Source: Chitinophagaceae bacterium
Lineage (GTDB): Bacteria; Bacteroidota; Bacteroidia; Chitinophagales; Chitinophagaceae
Length of the DNA: 64,000 bases
Reading direction: 5' to 3'
Assembly (NCBI GenBank): GCA_016720745.1
Contig: JADKKA010000018.1
Location: forward strand, 682,001 to 746,000
The translations under genes were made by a program, and so were the position numbers. The stretch's first letter is position 1. Every line of letters begins with the position of its first letter. The notes under the pieces are model-generated. The model made no database searches and had not been told where the DNA came from. It saw only the letters and a program-made list of their open reading frames with translations. Below are positions 7,464 through 16,854 of this stretch, in pieces.

Positions 7464-9935
7464 TTAATTACCACCTAATCCGCCGCCACCCTGTGTACGC
7501 TTCTTCTCTTCTTCAGAAGCATCCTTGCGCTGGCGGGCTGCTTTTACCGAGTTGCTACCAAATCTCCAAACGAGACTGGTCTTCAACTGACGGCTTTCAA
7601 AGTTGCCACTGGCAATGGTCGTCTGACCGGCGAAATCAAGCTGTCCTCTCCATTTCATACTGAAGAAGATATCAGATACCGCCACTTTCAGCGTTCCTTT
7701 TCCTTTGAAAATGTTTTTCTGCAAACCGGCATCTACTGACCACATGGCCTTGCTCTGGAAAGCTCCTTCCCACAGCGCTGGTGAATTATACCAGCCACTC
7801 ACTTCTGCATTCCAGTCTTTTTTCTTACCAAAGCGGTAACTGTGCTGCTGGTAGATATTGAAGGAAACGTTGTCGATATTGATGATCCTGCTGCCACCAC
7901 CGAAATCAGCTTTGTAACTGGAATAGTTTCCACTGAAATTGGTGAACATCATATATGTCTTGTACATAAAAGGATAACTGATGTTCAACGCCACCACATC
8001 TCTCTTCGCCAGGTTCTTCCGGGTGATAAAGCTCTTTGATTTATCAGCCGTATCCACCAGCTGGGCAAACACATCATTCACATGGCTATAGCTCAGTGAA
8101 GTAGTGAGTTTGTATTTGTATGTATTGGTCAGAGAAATGATATTGGTGTACTGCGGACGTAACAAAGTATTACCCCGCTGGAAAGTGTACTCATCCAGTT
8201 TAAATTCAAATGGATTCAGATCCTGGTAAGCCGGCCGGTCAATACGACGGCTATAGGAAAGTCCCCACTGCATCATCGGGTTCTTGTTGAAAGTGATAGC
8301 CGCACTCGGGAAGAGGTTGGTATAATTTCTTTTGAATGTTTGTTTGCTGGAAGTATTCACTGAACCATTGGCCAGTAATCCGTAAGATTCACCTTTTGAA
8401 AGGGTATTCTCCAGGCGAAGTCCGATCTGAATCATCTTTCCTTTCAATGGTCTGTTATAATTCAGGTAAATGGCATTCACATTCTCTGAATAATCAAACT
8501 GGTTACTGCGGGGTACATCCAGTGTTTTTACTTCCGGACTCAGTTGCTGCACATCAAAACGCTGGAAATTATTCTCGGTCCGGATCACGGTTGTTTTCGC
8601 ACCCAGTCCCAGTTTACCTTTTTTGAAATTCTGCTCATAGTCAGCTTTCAGCGTATAGATATTGATATCTGTCGGGGCGATAAAACGATAAATCACCTGA
8701 CTGATCAGGGTATTACCTGCCGCATTATAATAATAGTTCGGCTGCAGCTGGTTGCCATCATTGTGGAAGAAACCATAGTCAGCATCAATGTTCAACTCAT
8801 GACCAGCTGTATCCGCAAAACGGTAGTTCAGGTTGAAGTTGACATTGTCACGGCTCATGTCATTTGTGTTGTTGGCTGTCAGGATCCTGTTCACCACACC
8901 AGTGGGCTTGTAGCTGATAGGCGTGCGGCTGTTATTATTAAATTCCGTATTCGCCAGGTTACCATTAATCAGTACACCCAGTGTATGCTTATTATTCAGG
9001 AAGAAGTCAATTCCACCTTTGAAACTATGGCTGATATTATCGAAAATCATCTTTGTACGTCCATCAAACACGCTATCCAGCACAGTGCGGTACAAATTGA
9101 ATTCGTTATTCTGCTTGGTATTATTGTAATTATAATTACCAAACACATTGATGCCTTTATTGCGGTGGTTGAAGTTGATCCCTCCATTATACTTGGGGTA
9201 AACACCGATATTATAACCGGCATTCACTGTTCCGTTTGTACCAAATGCCTTGTTTTTCTTCAGGCGGATATTGATGATACCGGCATTACCGGCCGCATCA
9301 TACTTGGCAGAGGGGTTCGTGATCAGTTCAATGGCCTCGATCTGGGCAGAATTCAGGGTTTTGAGGTAATTGGCCAGATCGGATCCTGCTAAAGGAGAGG
9401 GCTTTCCGTCAATATAAATTCTCACACCGTTCTTACCAGCCAGACTGATATTATCATCCTTGTCTACCAGTACACCCGGACTTTTGCGGAGCAGTTCCAA
9501 TGCATCGTTTCCGGTTGCATTCATGGTGCCTTCCACATTCAGTATGGTCTTATCGGCTTTTACTTCAATCATGGGTTTGCGGGAAGTAACGGTTACCGCG
9601 GCCAGGTTTCCTCCGGATTTTGTCATACTGATATCGCCGAGAGCAATATCACCGGAACCTGATACTTCAAATACTTTGGAATAAACCGTGGTATATCCTA
9701 CATGGGAACTGCTCACCAGGTATTGACCGGGCTTTTCGGCTGAAATGGTGAATTTTCCATTATCGGAGGTTACGGCCAGTTTAATCACCGCCGAATCCTT
9801 TGCATTTAAAAGGGAAATCGTGGATTTGTCCACCCCCTTGCCTTGTTCATCCTTCACACTGCCGGTAATACGCTGTGCCATCGCACTTGCCGAAATCAGC
9901 ATAAAACCGGTTAAAATAACGACTAACTTTCTCAT
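7464..9935 (-). CDS. TonB-dependent receptor-like outer-membrane beta-barrel protein
   Basis: 823 residues. A signal peptide ending SAMAQ (residues 1-20) is followed by a carboxypeptidase-regulatory-like domain (about 21-105). A plug domain follows (about 115-225; DALELLRKSPGVLVDKDD, RIYIDGKPSPL), then a long beta-barrel of the outer-membrane barrel type common in Bacteroidota (LNPFEFKLDEYTFQRGN). The C-terminus has a charged, Gly-rich tail (EEEKKRTQGGGGLGGN). No SusD partner is next to it, so it may import a siderophore or small ligand alone, or act only as an outer-membrane barrel. Substrate unknown. Confidence 0.9.
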   Translation of the reverse strand: MRKLVVILTGFMLISASAMAQRITGSVKDEQGKGVDKSTISLLNAKDSAVIKLAVTSDNGKFTISAEKPGQYLVSSSHVGYTTVYSKVFEVSGSGDIALGDISMTKSGGNLAAVTVTSRKPMIEVKADKTILNVEGTMNATGNDALELLRKSPGVLVDKDDNISLAGKNGVRIYIDGKPSPLAGSDLANYLKTLNSAQIEAIELITNPSAKYDAAGNAGIINIRLKKNKAFGTNGTVNAGYNIGVYPKYNGGINFNHRNKGINVFGNYNYNNTKQNNEFNLYRTVLDSVFDGRTKMIFDNISHSFKGGIDFFLNNKHTLGVLINGNLANTEFNNNSRTPISYKPTGVVNRILTANNTNDMSRDNVNFNLNYRFADTAGHELNIDADYGFFHNDGNQLQPNYYYNAAGNTLISQVIYRFIAPTDINIYTLKADYEQNFKKGKLGLGAKTTVIRTENNFQRFDVQQLSPEVKTLDVPRSNQFDYSENVNAIYLNYNRPLKGKMIQIGLRLENTLSKGESYGLLANGSVNTSSKQTFKRNYTNLFPSAAITFNKNPMMQWGLSYSRRIDRPAYQDLNPFEFKLDEYTFQRGNTLLRPQYTNIISLTNTYKYKLTTSLSYSHVNDVFAQLVDTADKSKSFITRKNLAKRDVVALNISYPFMYKTYMMFTNFSGNYSSYKADFGGGSRIINIDNVSFNIYQQHSYRFGKKKDWNAEVSGWYNSPALWEGAFQSKAMWSVDAGLQKNIFKGKGTLKVAVSDIFFSMKWRGQLDFAGQTTIASGNFESRQLKTSLVWRFGSNSVKAARQRKDASEEEKKRTQGGGGLGGN

Positions 9936-9962
9936 TTTGAATGGTTTTTGATCTTAAGTGGG

Positions 9963-9970
9963 CAAAGATA
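9963..9970 (-). promoter_or_regulatory. Bacteroidota -7 element for the TonB receptor
   Basis: TATCTTTG on the minus strand matches the TAnnTTTG -7 consensus of Bacteroidota, 28 bases before the start codon at 9935. No clear -33 element was seen. Confidence 0.5.
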
Positions 9971-10099
9971 ACCCCGTGTCATGCATTTGTAAAAGCAGTT
10001 CCCGACCAATGGTATAAATAATAGCCTGAACGGTGCTTTTTTTCCGGTGAATTGAATATGGGCCTATTGAGGTTCAATACGTTTATCATTGATTTCCCT

Positions 10100-10107
10100 T
10101 AGGTTTG
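10100..10107 (+). promoter_or_regulatory. Bacteroidota -7 element for gcvH
   Basis: TAGGTTTG matches TAnnTTTG and lies 18 bases before the ATG at 10125. It falls within the upstream extension of the open frame, which supports 10125 rather than 10089 as the start. Confidence 0.55.
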
Positions 10108-10124
10108 CAGCAAAATATTTTTGT

Positions 10125-10502
10125 ATGAATTTTCCCGCTGAACTCCGTTATACCAAGGACCACGAATGGATCAAAATGGAAGGAAATGTAGCCACGATCG
10201 GCATCACAGATTTTGCCCAGCGCGAACTGGGAGATATCGTTTATGTAGAAGTGGAAACAGTGGGCCAATCCCTGGAAGCGGGTGCTGTTTTCGGAACAGT
10301 GGAAGCAGTAAAGACAGTTTCTGACCTGTTTTTACCGGTTAGCGGAACCATTACCGAATTCAATGCAGGACTCAACGGAGCACCTGAATCCGTGAACAAC
10401 GACCCCTATGAAGCAGGCTGGATGATTAAAATGACCGTCAACAACCCCGGCGATGTAGATGAGCTGATGGATGCGGCGGCATATGAAGCCATCACGGCCT
10501 AA
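10125..10502 (+). CDS. gcvH: Glycine cleavage system H protein
   Basis: 125 residues, the usual length. It carries the lipoyl group that shuttles aminomethyl between the P, T and L proteins of the glycine cleavage system. The lipoylation site is Lys63 in [19 protein letters not shown] at the N-terminus and NDDPYEAGW-like [10 protein letters not shown] near the C-terminus are family blocks. Start chosen at MNFPAELRY because upstream codons overlap the promoter. The partner genes gcvP and gcvT are not adjacent, which is common in this phylum. Confidence 0.97.
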   Translation: MNFPAELRYTKDHEWIKMEGNVATIGITDFAQRELGDIVYVEVETVGQSLEAGAVFGTVEAVKTVSDLFLPVSGTITEFNAGLNGAPESVNNDPYEAGWMIKMTVNNPGDVDELMDAAAYEAITA

Positions 10503-10567
10503 ATCCGGAATTCCCCATTTATCGTAAATGATGCTGGTACGGTCTTTATTGTACCTTAACCAACCAT

Positions 10568-11107
10568 TTGAACCCAACAACCACATACGGCGAAACAGAG
10601 CTGGTGGCCTTACTGCAAGCGCGGAACGGACAGGCATTCAGCTATTTGTATGATAATTATTCCGGGGCACTGCTGGGAGTGATCGGAGGTATTATATCTG
10701 ACCGGGACCTGGCAGGTGATGTATTGCAAAACGTTTTTGTCAATATCTGGCGAAAGATTGAATTGTATGATCCCTCCAAAGGAAGGCTCTTTACCTGGAT
10801 GCTGAATATTGCCAGGAATGCAGCCATCGACGAAGTAAGATCCAGGTCATACCGCGATGCGCAGAAAAATCAGACCATTGCTGATGATGATTCGCTTCCC
10901 GGAGCGGTCACCGGCCCGGCTATAGGAGACGTGGGATTAAAAAAGGTTTTGAATAAATTGAAAGAAGAGTGGCGCGTGCTGATTGATCTTTCCTATTTCC
11001 AGGGATTTACCCATGAAGAAATTGCGAAGCTGCAGGGTTTGCCATTGGGTACTGTAAAAACAAGAATCAGAACTGCTTTAAGCCATTTAAGAACGATGAT
11101 CAGTTAA
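10568..11107 (+). CDS. ECF-type RNA polymerase sigma factor
   Basis: 179 residues, TTG start. Region 2 is visible at about residues 20-90 (FSYLYDNYSGALLG, GDVLQNVFVNIWRKIELYD, LFTWMLNIARNAAIDEVR). Region 4 lies at about 125-175 (LIDLSYFQGFTHEEIA, LPLGTVKTRIRTAL). The next gene, four bases downstream, is its likely membrane anti-sigma factor, giving the SigK/RskA-type layout. Probable role: response to an envelope signal; the regulon is not visible here. Confidence 0.92.
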   Translation: MNPTTTYGETELVALLQARNGQAFSYLYDNYSGALLGVIGGIISDRDLAGDVLQNVFVNIWRKIELYDPSKGRLFTWMLNIARNAAIDEVRSRSYRDAQKNQTIADDDSLPGAVTGPAIGDVGLKKVLNKLKEEWRVLIDLSYFQGFTHEEIAKLQGLPLGTVKTRIRTALSHLRTMIS

Positions 11108-11111
11108 TAAA

Positions 11112-11882
11112 GTGAATATACAGGAATACATATCAAGCGGAATTGTCGAGAGCTATGTGCTCGGACTTGCTTCTGAAGAAGAAAGAAAAGAGTTCGAACA
11201 ATACTGTAATCAATATCCCGAACTGCTGAAAGCAAGAACCGCTTTCGAGCTGAGTCTGGAACAACAGGCCATGGCACATGCGATAACACCCGATGCCGGT
11301 TTGAAAAGCAAACTCATGGAAGCCATCGGCCAAACAGCCACCGTGGTTCCCATGCATCCCACTCCTGTCCGGAAAATGAATGGCTGGAAATATGCCGCTG
11401 CCGCCTGTATCGCCTTGCTGGCCGGTAGTATCTACTATAATATTATCCTGACAGGCCGCAACAGCCAGCTGAGAAATAATTATGATCAGACTGTAGCCGA
11501 ATTGAATACCGTGAAGAAGGATATTGATATGCTGAAAGGAAATCCGGATATCAAAATGGCTTCCATGAAAGGAACCGATATGGCTCCGGCAGCCTTCACA
11601 ACGGTTTACTGGGATACTACTTCCCATGATGTGTACCTGCTCGTGAATAATCTTCCTCAACCTGCTGATAGCCTGCAATACCAGCTCTGGGCCCTTGCCG
11701 AAGGCAAACCCGTTGACCTGGGTTTTATCAATGAAGAATATTTTGTAAAACAGGACCGCTTACTACTCAAAGCAAAGAATGCACAATCCGCCCAGGCCTT
11801 CGCCATTACCCTGGAGAAAAAAGGCCGGCAGGATGTAAGCAAACCCGAAGGTCAGATCTACGTCCTCGGCAATCTGCAATAA
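11112..11882 (+). CDS. Anti-sigma factor, RskA/anti-sigma-K type
   Basis: 256 residues, GTG start. The N-terminal cytosolic part (IQEYISSGIVESYVLGLASE) is the zinc-finger-like sigma-binding region of this family. One transmembrane helix is at about residues 93-113 (YAAAACIALLAGSIYYNIIL). The exported C-terminal domain contains WDTTSHDVYLLVNNLP and YQLWALAEGKPVDLGF, the RskA signature. It is co-transcribed with the sigma factor and is followed by a strong terminator at 11975. Confidence 0.9.
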   Translation: MNIQEYISSGIVESYVLGLASEEERKEFEQYCNQYPELLKARTAFELSLEQQAMAHAITPDAGLKSKLMEAIGQTATVVPMHPTPVRKMNGWKYAAAACIALLAGSIYYNIILTGRNSQLRNNYDQTVAELNTVKKDIDMLKGNPDIKMASMKGTDMAPAAFTTVYWDTTSHDVYLLVNNLPQPADSLQYQLWALAEGKPVDLGFINEEYFVKQDRLLLKAKNAQSAQAFAITLEKKGRQDVSKPEGQIYVLGNLQ

Positions 11883-11974
11883 GCTCCCATCAATCTGTGT
11901 GCTTCATTTTACCGTAACTGTTCATCTAAACAGTATACGGCTATAGTAGTTTTTGGTTCTATAGTTGGTTAAAC

Positions 11975-12008
11975 GGGGGCCTCTTTCGGGGCCCCCTTCA
12001 TTTTTTAT
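11975..12008 (+). terminator. Rho-independent terminator after the sigma/anti-sigma operon
   Basis: GGGGGCC-type stem (11975-11982 with 11988-11996, loop around TCTTTC) followed by TTCATTTTTTATT. It fits the end of the sigma/anti-sigma transcript. Confidence 0.8.
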
Positions 12009-12017
12009 TGGTTAACA

Positions 12018-12408
12018 TTGCAAAAAAATTTTTCTGAAAAAGATCAAACCCAATATTGCGCCCGGTATACTCTGGTTAATCATTGTAACTTTTTTGCTGA
12101 CCATGCCGGGTTCCGCTTTTCCGCAGGAAACATGGTACAGCAGGATCTGGCTGGACAAATGGGTGCATATCGGTTTATTCGCCGTACTGGTCATTTGCTG
12201 GTGCTGGGCATTGAAAGGCAGATCCACTGGTAAACAACAATTATTCATGTGGATGGCAATCATTGCTTTCCTCTATGGCATCGGGATGGAATTTGTACAG
12301 CGTTACCTCGTGGTCAACCGCTCATTTGATATCGGTGATATTATTGCAGATGGGATAGGAGCCCTGGCGGGCTTTCTCTTTAGCAGCAGGACCTATATAA
12401 AAAAATAA
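12018..12408 (+). CDS. VanZ-family membrane protein (5' frame uncertain)
   Basis: About 130 residues with four hydrophobic segments: WLIIVTFLLTMPG, HIGLFAVLVICWCWAL, MWMAIIAFLYGIGMEFVQ and IIADGIGALAGFLFSS. DKWVHIGLFAVL and EFVQRYLVVNRSFDIGDIIAD are VanZ-like blocks. The clean open frame starts only at a TTG at 12094, inside the first helix. Reading upstream, removal of one A from the run of seven at 12022-12028 gives a TTG start at 12018 and a natural N-terminus MQKIFLKKIKPN. Alternatively a non-standard CTG at 12034 is used. Function in this phylum is unknown. Confidence 0.75.
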
Positions 12409-12409
12409 A

Positions 12410-12427
12410 CCCCTGTAGAAACAGGGG
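12410..12427 (-). terminator. Hairpin after VanZ with T-run on the minus strand
   Basis: CCCCTGT (12410-12416) and ACAGGGG (12421-12427) form a perfect stem with a four-base loop. Read on the minus strand it is followed by TTTATTTTTTT, the form of an intrinsic terminator, although the plus-strand VanZ gene also ends here. This is the reason for suspecting a minus-strand small RNA. Confidence 0.5.
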
Positions 12428-12792
12428 TCGCAACCAAAACTAACTGCTTATGAGAAAATTGACTGCTTTTATAATGAGTTCAAAAATTAGATTCTTAATA
12501 GTATAACGCAAATTTACTGCCGGTAGTATGATGTAAGCTGTTAATGAAAGTTTAAAAGAGCAGTTTCCGTATTTCCACTTAGTTTCTCCCTCGTAATTCT
12601 CCTCTACTACCACTTGTAAGTGCACAGAACCACTATTCAAACTTTTACTCCGTCAGCGATCAGTATTCTCTAATACCTATGAATTTCATTGGTTTAAAGA
12701 AGACTGTCTATCGAAATTGAAAGAACTACATATATAAGACGCACAACCGCTTACTTTTATTTCTACAATCATGCCAAAAGCTTTGTTAATAC
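12428..12792. other. Gene-free stretch; possible minus-strand small RNA
   Basis: No supported protein gene. A minus-strand -7-like TAAATTTG lies at 12509-12516, about 90-100 bases upstream of the minus-strand terminator at 12410, so a ~100-nt RNA covering roughly 12400-12503 is possible. On the plus strand an 18-codon frame (MRKLTAFIMSSKIRFLIV) starts at 12450; it resembles the beginning of a signal peptide and may be a gene remnant. Confidence 0.25.
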
Positions 12793-12824
12793 AAAAAAGC
12801 CGCCCCGGGTACCGGGACGGCTTT
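12793..12824 (-). terminator. Terminator of the 12842-13495 gene
   Basis: AAAGCCG...CGGCTTT stem (AAAGCCGCCCCGG / CCGGGACGGCTTT, one mismatch) with a run of six A on the plus side, i.e. a T-run on the minus strand. It lies 18 bases after the stop codon. Confidence 0.8.
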
Positions 12825-12841
12825 AGATAAGTTCATATCAA

Positions 12842-13495
12842 TCAGTTCATAAAGCCCTTGATCAGGTCCATCAGACCACCACCGCCACCACCGGAAGAGC
12901 GATCCTGGAAACTGTTTTGGGCCTTTTTTGTCAGGTTGCCGATCAAATCCTGAATATTCAGCCCGCCACTGGTAGCGCCACCGCCACTATTTCCACCCCC
13001 GGTAAACTGTTCCAGCAGGTTTTGGAGAGAAAATCCGCTTTCAGATGATTGTTCTTCCTCTTCCGGAGTGGCACCACGGCCAACCAATGATCCCACAAAA
13101 TTATCCATGGTGGCTTTTTCATTGCCCGGGTCGTTGGTCTGATTAATCAGATCATTGATGGAATTCGGGATCAGGTTATTGGCCACATTACTGGCTGAAG
13201 CCGGACTCATTTTATATTTACTGACCAGCTTACTGATAAAATAACCCACCATCATACTCACCATCGGGTTTTTGATTAATCCGCCAATACCACCGCCACC
13301 GGCATTTCCTCCGCCCTTAAACAGGTCAAGGATATTCTGGAATCCACCGCCGGCCATTACATTCTGAAATCCGCTGGCAATCGTACTCGTGGCATCGGCC
13401 ATCACTTCCTGGTTATACTCGTTCGGTACTTCCGGATTATTAACTACCGAATCCTGTCCAAACTGTTTTACAATGTTGAATAACTGGTCAAGCAT
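12842..13495 (-). CDS. Uncharacterised Gly-rich helical protein
   Basis: 217 residues, no signal peptide. An N-terminal block (MLDQLFNIVKQFGQDSVVNN) of amphipathic helices is followed by a helical core including MVGYFISKLVSKYKMSP. Three Gly/Ser-rich linkers occur at about residues 60-72, 165-175 and 200-208. Proteins with this N-terminus are widespread in Bacteroidota and recall DUF937-like proteins, but function is not known. It is a monocistronic gene with its own terminator, and a MITE-like element lies just upstream. Confidence 0.75.
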   Translation of the reverse strand: MLDQLFNIVKQFGQDSVVNNPEVPNEYNQEVMADATSTIASGFQNVMAGGGFQNILDLFKGGGNAGGGGIGGLIKNPMVSMMVGYFISKLVSKYKMSPASASNVANNLIPNSINDLINQTNDPGNEKATMDNFVGSLVGRGATPEEEEQSSESGFSLQNLLEQFTGGGNSGGGATSGGLNIQDLIGNLTKKAQNSFQDRSSGGGGGGLMDLIKGFMN

Positions 13496-13548
13496 AGTTT
13501 TTCTTTTTGGTGCCGTTTGATCAACGGCAATGATTTAAATAATTTATT

Positions 13549-13679
13549 GGAAACTATCTCAAAAGTCGTTTACGTCATACCGGGCCTGACCCGGTATCTT
13601 TTATAAGAAACGTTTTTCAGTAGATGCCGGGTCAAGCCCGGCATGACCCTTTAAAAAACGACTTTTGAGATAGTTTCCA
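13549..13679. mobile_element. MITE-like element with 23-24 bp perfect terminal inverted repeats
   Basis: Arms 13548-13571 and 13656-13679 are exact reverse complements, beginning GGAAACTATCTCAAAAGTCG. The ~84-base centre carries two CCGGG/CCCGG palindromes (13579-13595 and 13626-13643). It has no coding capacity. The size, perfect arms and intergenic site between two minus-strand genes fit a MITE or a REP-type composite. No convincing target duplication was seen. Confidence 0.65.
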
Positions 13680-13757
13680 TAATGAATGTAGGTCATCCGC
13701 TGAGATCAGCAGAATATTTTTTTGTAAAAATTCCAGAGAATGGTCTTGCAAATCGGC

Positions 13758-14822
13758 TTATTGCTGCCGGGCCAGTTTTTCCGAATTCTCGGCAAATTGT
13801 AAGGCATCGATCAATTCCGTTATCTCACCGTTTAATACGGCATCCAGGTTATAAAGTGTCAGTCCGATCCGGTGATCCGTAACTCGACCCTGGGGGAAAT
13901 TATAGGTTCTGATTTTAGCACTCCGGTCGCCCGTACTCACGAGGCTCTTCCGGTGACGGGCAATTTCATCTTCCTGTTTGCGCACCTGTTCTTCATACAA
14001 TTTGGTCCGCATCATCTGCATCGCTTTCTCCCGGTTACCCAACTGTGTTCTTTCAGTCTGACAAATTATTACGGTTCCCGTGGGAATATGCGTCAGCATC
14101 ACTTTTGTTTCCACCTTGTTTACGTTCTGTCCGCCGGCACCTCCACTTCTTGAGGTTTCCATCTTCACATCACTTTCCTTCAGTTCAAAATCCACTTCTT
14201 CCGCTTCCGGCATCACCGCTACCGTTGCAGCAGAAGTATGGACCCTTCCGCTTCCCTCGGTGGCGGGAACCCTTTGTACCCGGTGTACACCACTTTCAAA
14301 TTTCATGATGCCATATACATCTTCTCCGGTTACTTCCAGTTGCACTTCCTTGTATCCGCCAACGGTTCCTTCATTTTCACTGAGCACGGCTGTTTTCCAA
14401 CCTCTTCTTTCACAATAGCGGATATACATTCTGAGCAGGTCGCCTGCAAAAAGACTGGCTTCATCACCTCCGGTACCTGCCCTGATTTCCAGTATCGCAT
14501 TCTTTTCATCCTGCGGATCCTTGGGGATCAGTAATTGCCGGATATGTGCTTCCAGTTCTTCCTTTTTTTCTTCCAGTGCCGGTCCTTCCAGTTTAGCCAG
14601 TTCCCTTAACTCTTCATCCGTTCCCTCCAGTGCTTCCTTATAAAAATCCTGATCGTCCAGTACTTTTTTGTAAGCAGTATAAGCCGCCACAATCTTTTCC
14701 AGACTACGGTATTCCTTGCTGGTCTCGGCAAACCTTTTATTATTGCCCACAATCTCCGGATTGGTAAGGGCAACACCTAACTGGTCGAATCTGGCTTTTA
14801 TCGCTTCTAACTTATCTAACAT
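13758..14822 (-). CDS. prfA: Peptide chain release factor 1
   Basis: 354 residues, full length. It terminates translation at UAA and UAG. The GGQ catalytic motif is at 230-232 ([13 protein letters not shown]), and the stop-codon-reading tripeptide PAT is at 186-188 ([10 protein letters not shown]), which marks RF1 rather than RF2. [10 protein letters not shown] at about 116-125 is the PCRF-domain block. A -7 element lies immediately upstream; the next gene is divergent. Confidence 0.97.
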   Translation of the reverse strand: MLDKLEAIKARFDQLGVALTNPEIVGNNKRFAETSKEYRSLEKIVAAYTAYKKVLDDQDFYKEALEGTDEELRELAKLEGPALEEKKEELEAHIRQLLIPKDPQDEKNAILEIRAGTGGDEASLFAGDLLRMYIRYCERRGWKTAVLSENEGTVGGYKEVQLEVTGEDVYGIMKFESGVHRVQRVPATEGSGRVHTSAATVAVMPEAEEVDFELKESDVKMETSRSGGAGGQNVNKVETKVMLTHIPTGTVIICQTERTQLGNREKAMQMMRTKLYEEQVRKQEDEIARHRKSLVSTGDRSAKIRTYNFPQGRVTDHRIGLTLYNLDAVLNGEITELIDALQFAENSEKLARQQ

Positions 14823-14829
14823 GGGGCTG

Positions 14830-14837
14830 CAAAATTA
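14830..14837 (-). promoter_or_regulatory. Bacteroidota -7 element for prfA
   Basis: TAATTTTG on the minus strand matches TAnnTTTG and lies seven bases before the ATG at 14822. A TTTG at 14853-14856, 15 bases further up, is a possible but short-spaced -33. It would give a nearly leaderless mRNA. Confidence 0.4.
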
Positions 14838-14904
14838 ACGACAAATGCCTGCCAAATACCCGGACTCTTTTCCCGGAACAGATATTTTTTTGGACTTTTA
14901 CAAG

Positions 14905-16083
14905 ATGGGACTCAGAAAACTAAAGGCCAACCGGCTTTTCGACGGATATCGCTTCCTGGATCATGACACAGTACTGCTGGTACAGGATGATGGAACCATT
15001 GAAGGCATTGTACCAGCGGCCGAGGCCGGAGAGGGAATCGAGGAACTAAAAGGAATACTGAGTCCGGGCCTCATCAATGCCCATTGTCATCTCGAGCTTT
15101 GTCATTTAAAAAATGTGATTCCCCCGCATACCGGTCTGATTGATTTTCTCTGCTCCGTTGTCACCAAAAGAGGTTTCCCCGCTGATTTTATCCAGGCCGA
15201 AATTGAAAAAGGCGAGAAAGAAATGTTTGATAATGGCATCGTCGCCGTGGGAGATATTGGCAATACCGCTGATACATTGGCTGTAAAAGCAAAAAGCCAG
15301 ATCCGCTGGCAGAATTTCGTGGAAGTGCTGGGATTCACCGATGAAAAAGCGGATGAAAATATCCGGCATTATCAGGATGTGGCGAACACATTGCGGGAAG
15401 CACTTTCAGGATCGGCATTACCACAGCGGACTTCCCTCGTGCCGCATGCACCTTACAGCATTTCTCCCCGAACCTTTGAACAAATCAATCAGCTGACGGC
15501 CAACCAGGTTATATCTATTCATAACCAGGAACACCCGGCAGAGAATGAATTGTACCAGACAGGTGGAGGGGAATACCTGCGCTTTTTTTCCATCTTCGGT
15601 ATCCATCAGTCTCCCTTTCCTGTCACGGGGCTCAGTAGTATCCGATCGGTACTGCCGCATTTCAACAACGGACAAACCATCTTTCTGATCCATAATACTT
15701 TTATGCCGGAAGAAGATATTGTATGGGCCAATGAATATGCTGCAGCCAATGGATTAGAACTGGTCTATTGTCTTTGTATCAATGCCAATCTCTATATCGA
15801 AAACAAAGTACCACCGGTTGATTTATTCATGAAGCATGATTGCCGGCTGGTATTGGGAACAGATAGCTATAGCAGCAACTGGCAGTTAAGTATTGCCAAA
15901 GAGATGCAATCACTCCGCAAACATTTTCCCTATCTCCCCGATGAAACTATTTTACAATGGGCGACCAGTAGCGGGGCCCGCGCTCTGCAATGGGAAGATG
16001 CGTTGGGAAGTTTTGAAAAGGGAAGAAAGCCGGGTATTGTTTTGATCAGCGATGATTTTGAAAAAGCAAGAAGGGTATTATAG
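14905..16083 (+). CDS. Amidohydrolase-family metal-dependent deaminase/hydrolase
   Basis: 392 residues from MGLRKLKANRLFDG; the open frame extends to 14845 but that leaves almost no room for a promoter beside divergent prfA. Metal ligands are visible as HCH in INAHCHLELCHL, then VPHAPYSIS, SIHNQEHPAEN and LGTDSYSSNWQL, the order of the ATZ/TRZ deaminase branch of the amidohydrolase superfamily. The substrate is probably an amino-heterocycle such as guanine or a related compound, but this cannot be fixed from sequence. Convergent with recO. Confidence 0.85.
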   Translation: MGLRKLKANRLFDGYRFLDHDTVLLVQDDGTIEGIVPAAEAGEGIEELKGILSPGLINAHCHLELCHLKNVIPPHTGLIDFLCSVVTKRGFPADFIQAEIEKGEKEMFDNGIVAVGDIGNTADTLAVKAKSQIRWQNFVEVLGFTDEKADENIRHYQDVANTLREALSGSALPQRTSLVPHAPYSISPRTFEQINQLTANQVISIHNQEHPAENELYQTGGGEYLRFFSIFGIHQSPFPVTGLSSIRSVLPHFNNGQTIFLIHNTFMPEEDIVWANEYAAANGLELVYCLCINANLYIENKVPPVDLFMKHDCRLVLGTDSYSSNWQLSIAKEMQSLRKHFPYLPDETILQWATSSGARALQWEDALGSFEKGRKPGIVLISDDFEKARRVL

Positions 16084-16107
16084 ATATTACCGTTTCGATC
16101 TTTACAA

Positions 16108-16854
16108 CTAGCCCAGTATTTCTCTCAATACCGGCAGACTCTTCATCGTGCCGAAATCCTGAATATGCAGGGCATAAAATGTTTCCAGTCTTTGGAGTAA
16201 ATACCTGCGGAAATCATGACCCAGTTTGATCTCCGCCAGTTCTTCCGGCTGCATTACTTTTAATAATTGTGAAACAATGGCGGCTTCTTTTGGTTCCAGA
16301 AAATGCGGATGCATGGGTTGTTCCGCCACAAACATACCTTCCCGCAGATCGAGATAAGTTAGCTGTTCCGTATAATTATCATCCATCCTGAATCCAAAAT
16401 GAACGGGCAGGTGGAGGGCAAAGAAAAGGGGAAGGTTGGCCATCACCGTACCAAGTGAACGATCCAGATTTTCAAATACATCTTCGGTAAACTCAAATAA
16501 TTCAGGATTGCTTTCCGGTTGTTTCAGGCATTTGCCCAGTAATTCCGTCATGAAAAGAGCCACGGCATTTTTAGGCACATCACTGAATACATGCTGGTAG
16601 ATATAACCCCATCTGAATTCTTTGATGCGGTTGAGTTGTTTGTTTTCGTGATGATAAACCACCAGATCGAGGATGGCAGCCGGCTGAAACAGATTGGCCT
16701 TGCCAGTTCCTTTTTTAGTAGCGGTTCTTACGCCGCTTACCAGGTAGGATTGTACGCCAAACAAAGAAGTGAAAATAGAAACGACCACACTGGTCTCTCC
16801 ATATTTCACCGACCGCAATACGATGCCCTTTGTTTTATGGAGTTTGTCCGCCAT
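16108..16854 (-). CDS. recO: DNA repair protein RecO
   Basis: 248 residues. An N-terminal OB fold (TKGIVLRSVKYGETSVVVSI, SYLVSGVR) loads RecA with RecF and RecR in gap repair. The C-terminal helical part is typical of Bacteroidota RecO and lacks an obvious Cys4 zinc site. Its ATG overlaps the TAA of porZ by one base, so the two are translationally coupled, with porZ first. Confidence 0.93.
   Translation of the reverse strand: MADKLHKTKGIVLRSVKYGETSVVVSIFTSLFGVQSYLVSGVRTATKKGTGKANLFQPAAILDLVVYHHENKQLNRIKEFRWGYIYQHVFSDVPKNAVALFMTELLGKCLKQPESNPELFEFTEDVFENLDRSLGTVMANLPLFFALHLPVHFGFRMDDNYTEQLTYLDLREGMFVAEQPMHPHFLEPKEAAIVSQLLKVMQPEELAEIKLGHDFRRYLLQRLETFYALHIQDFGTMKSLPVLREILG

Noticed and set aside
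12018..12233. Separate small gene in another frame over VanZ
   Set aside because: Its translation has no features, while the alternative frame gives VanZ helices; it is useful only as evidence for the upstream start.
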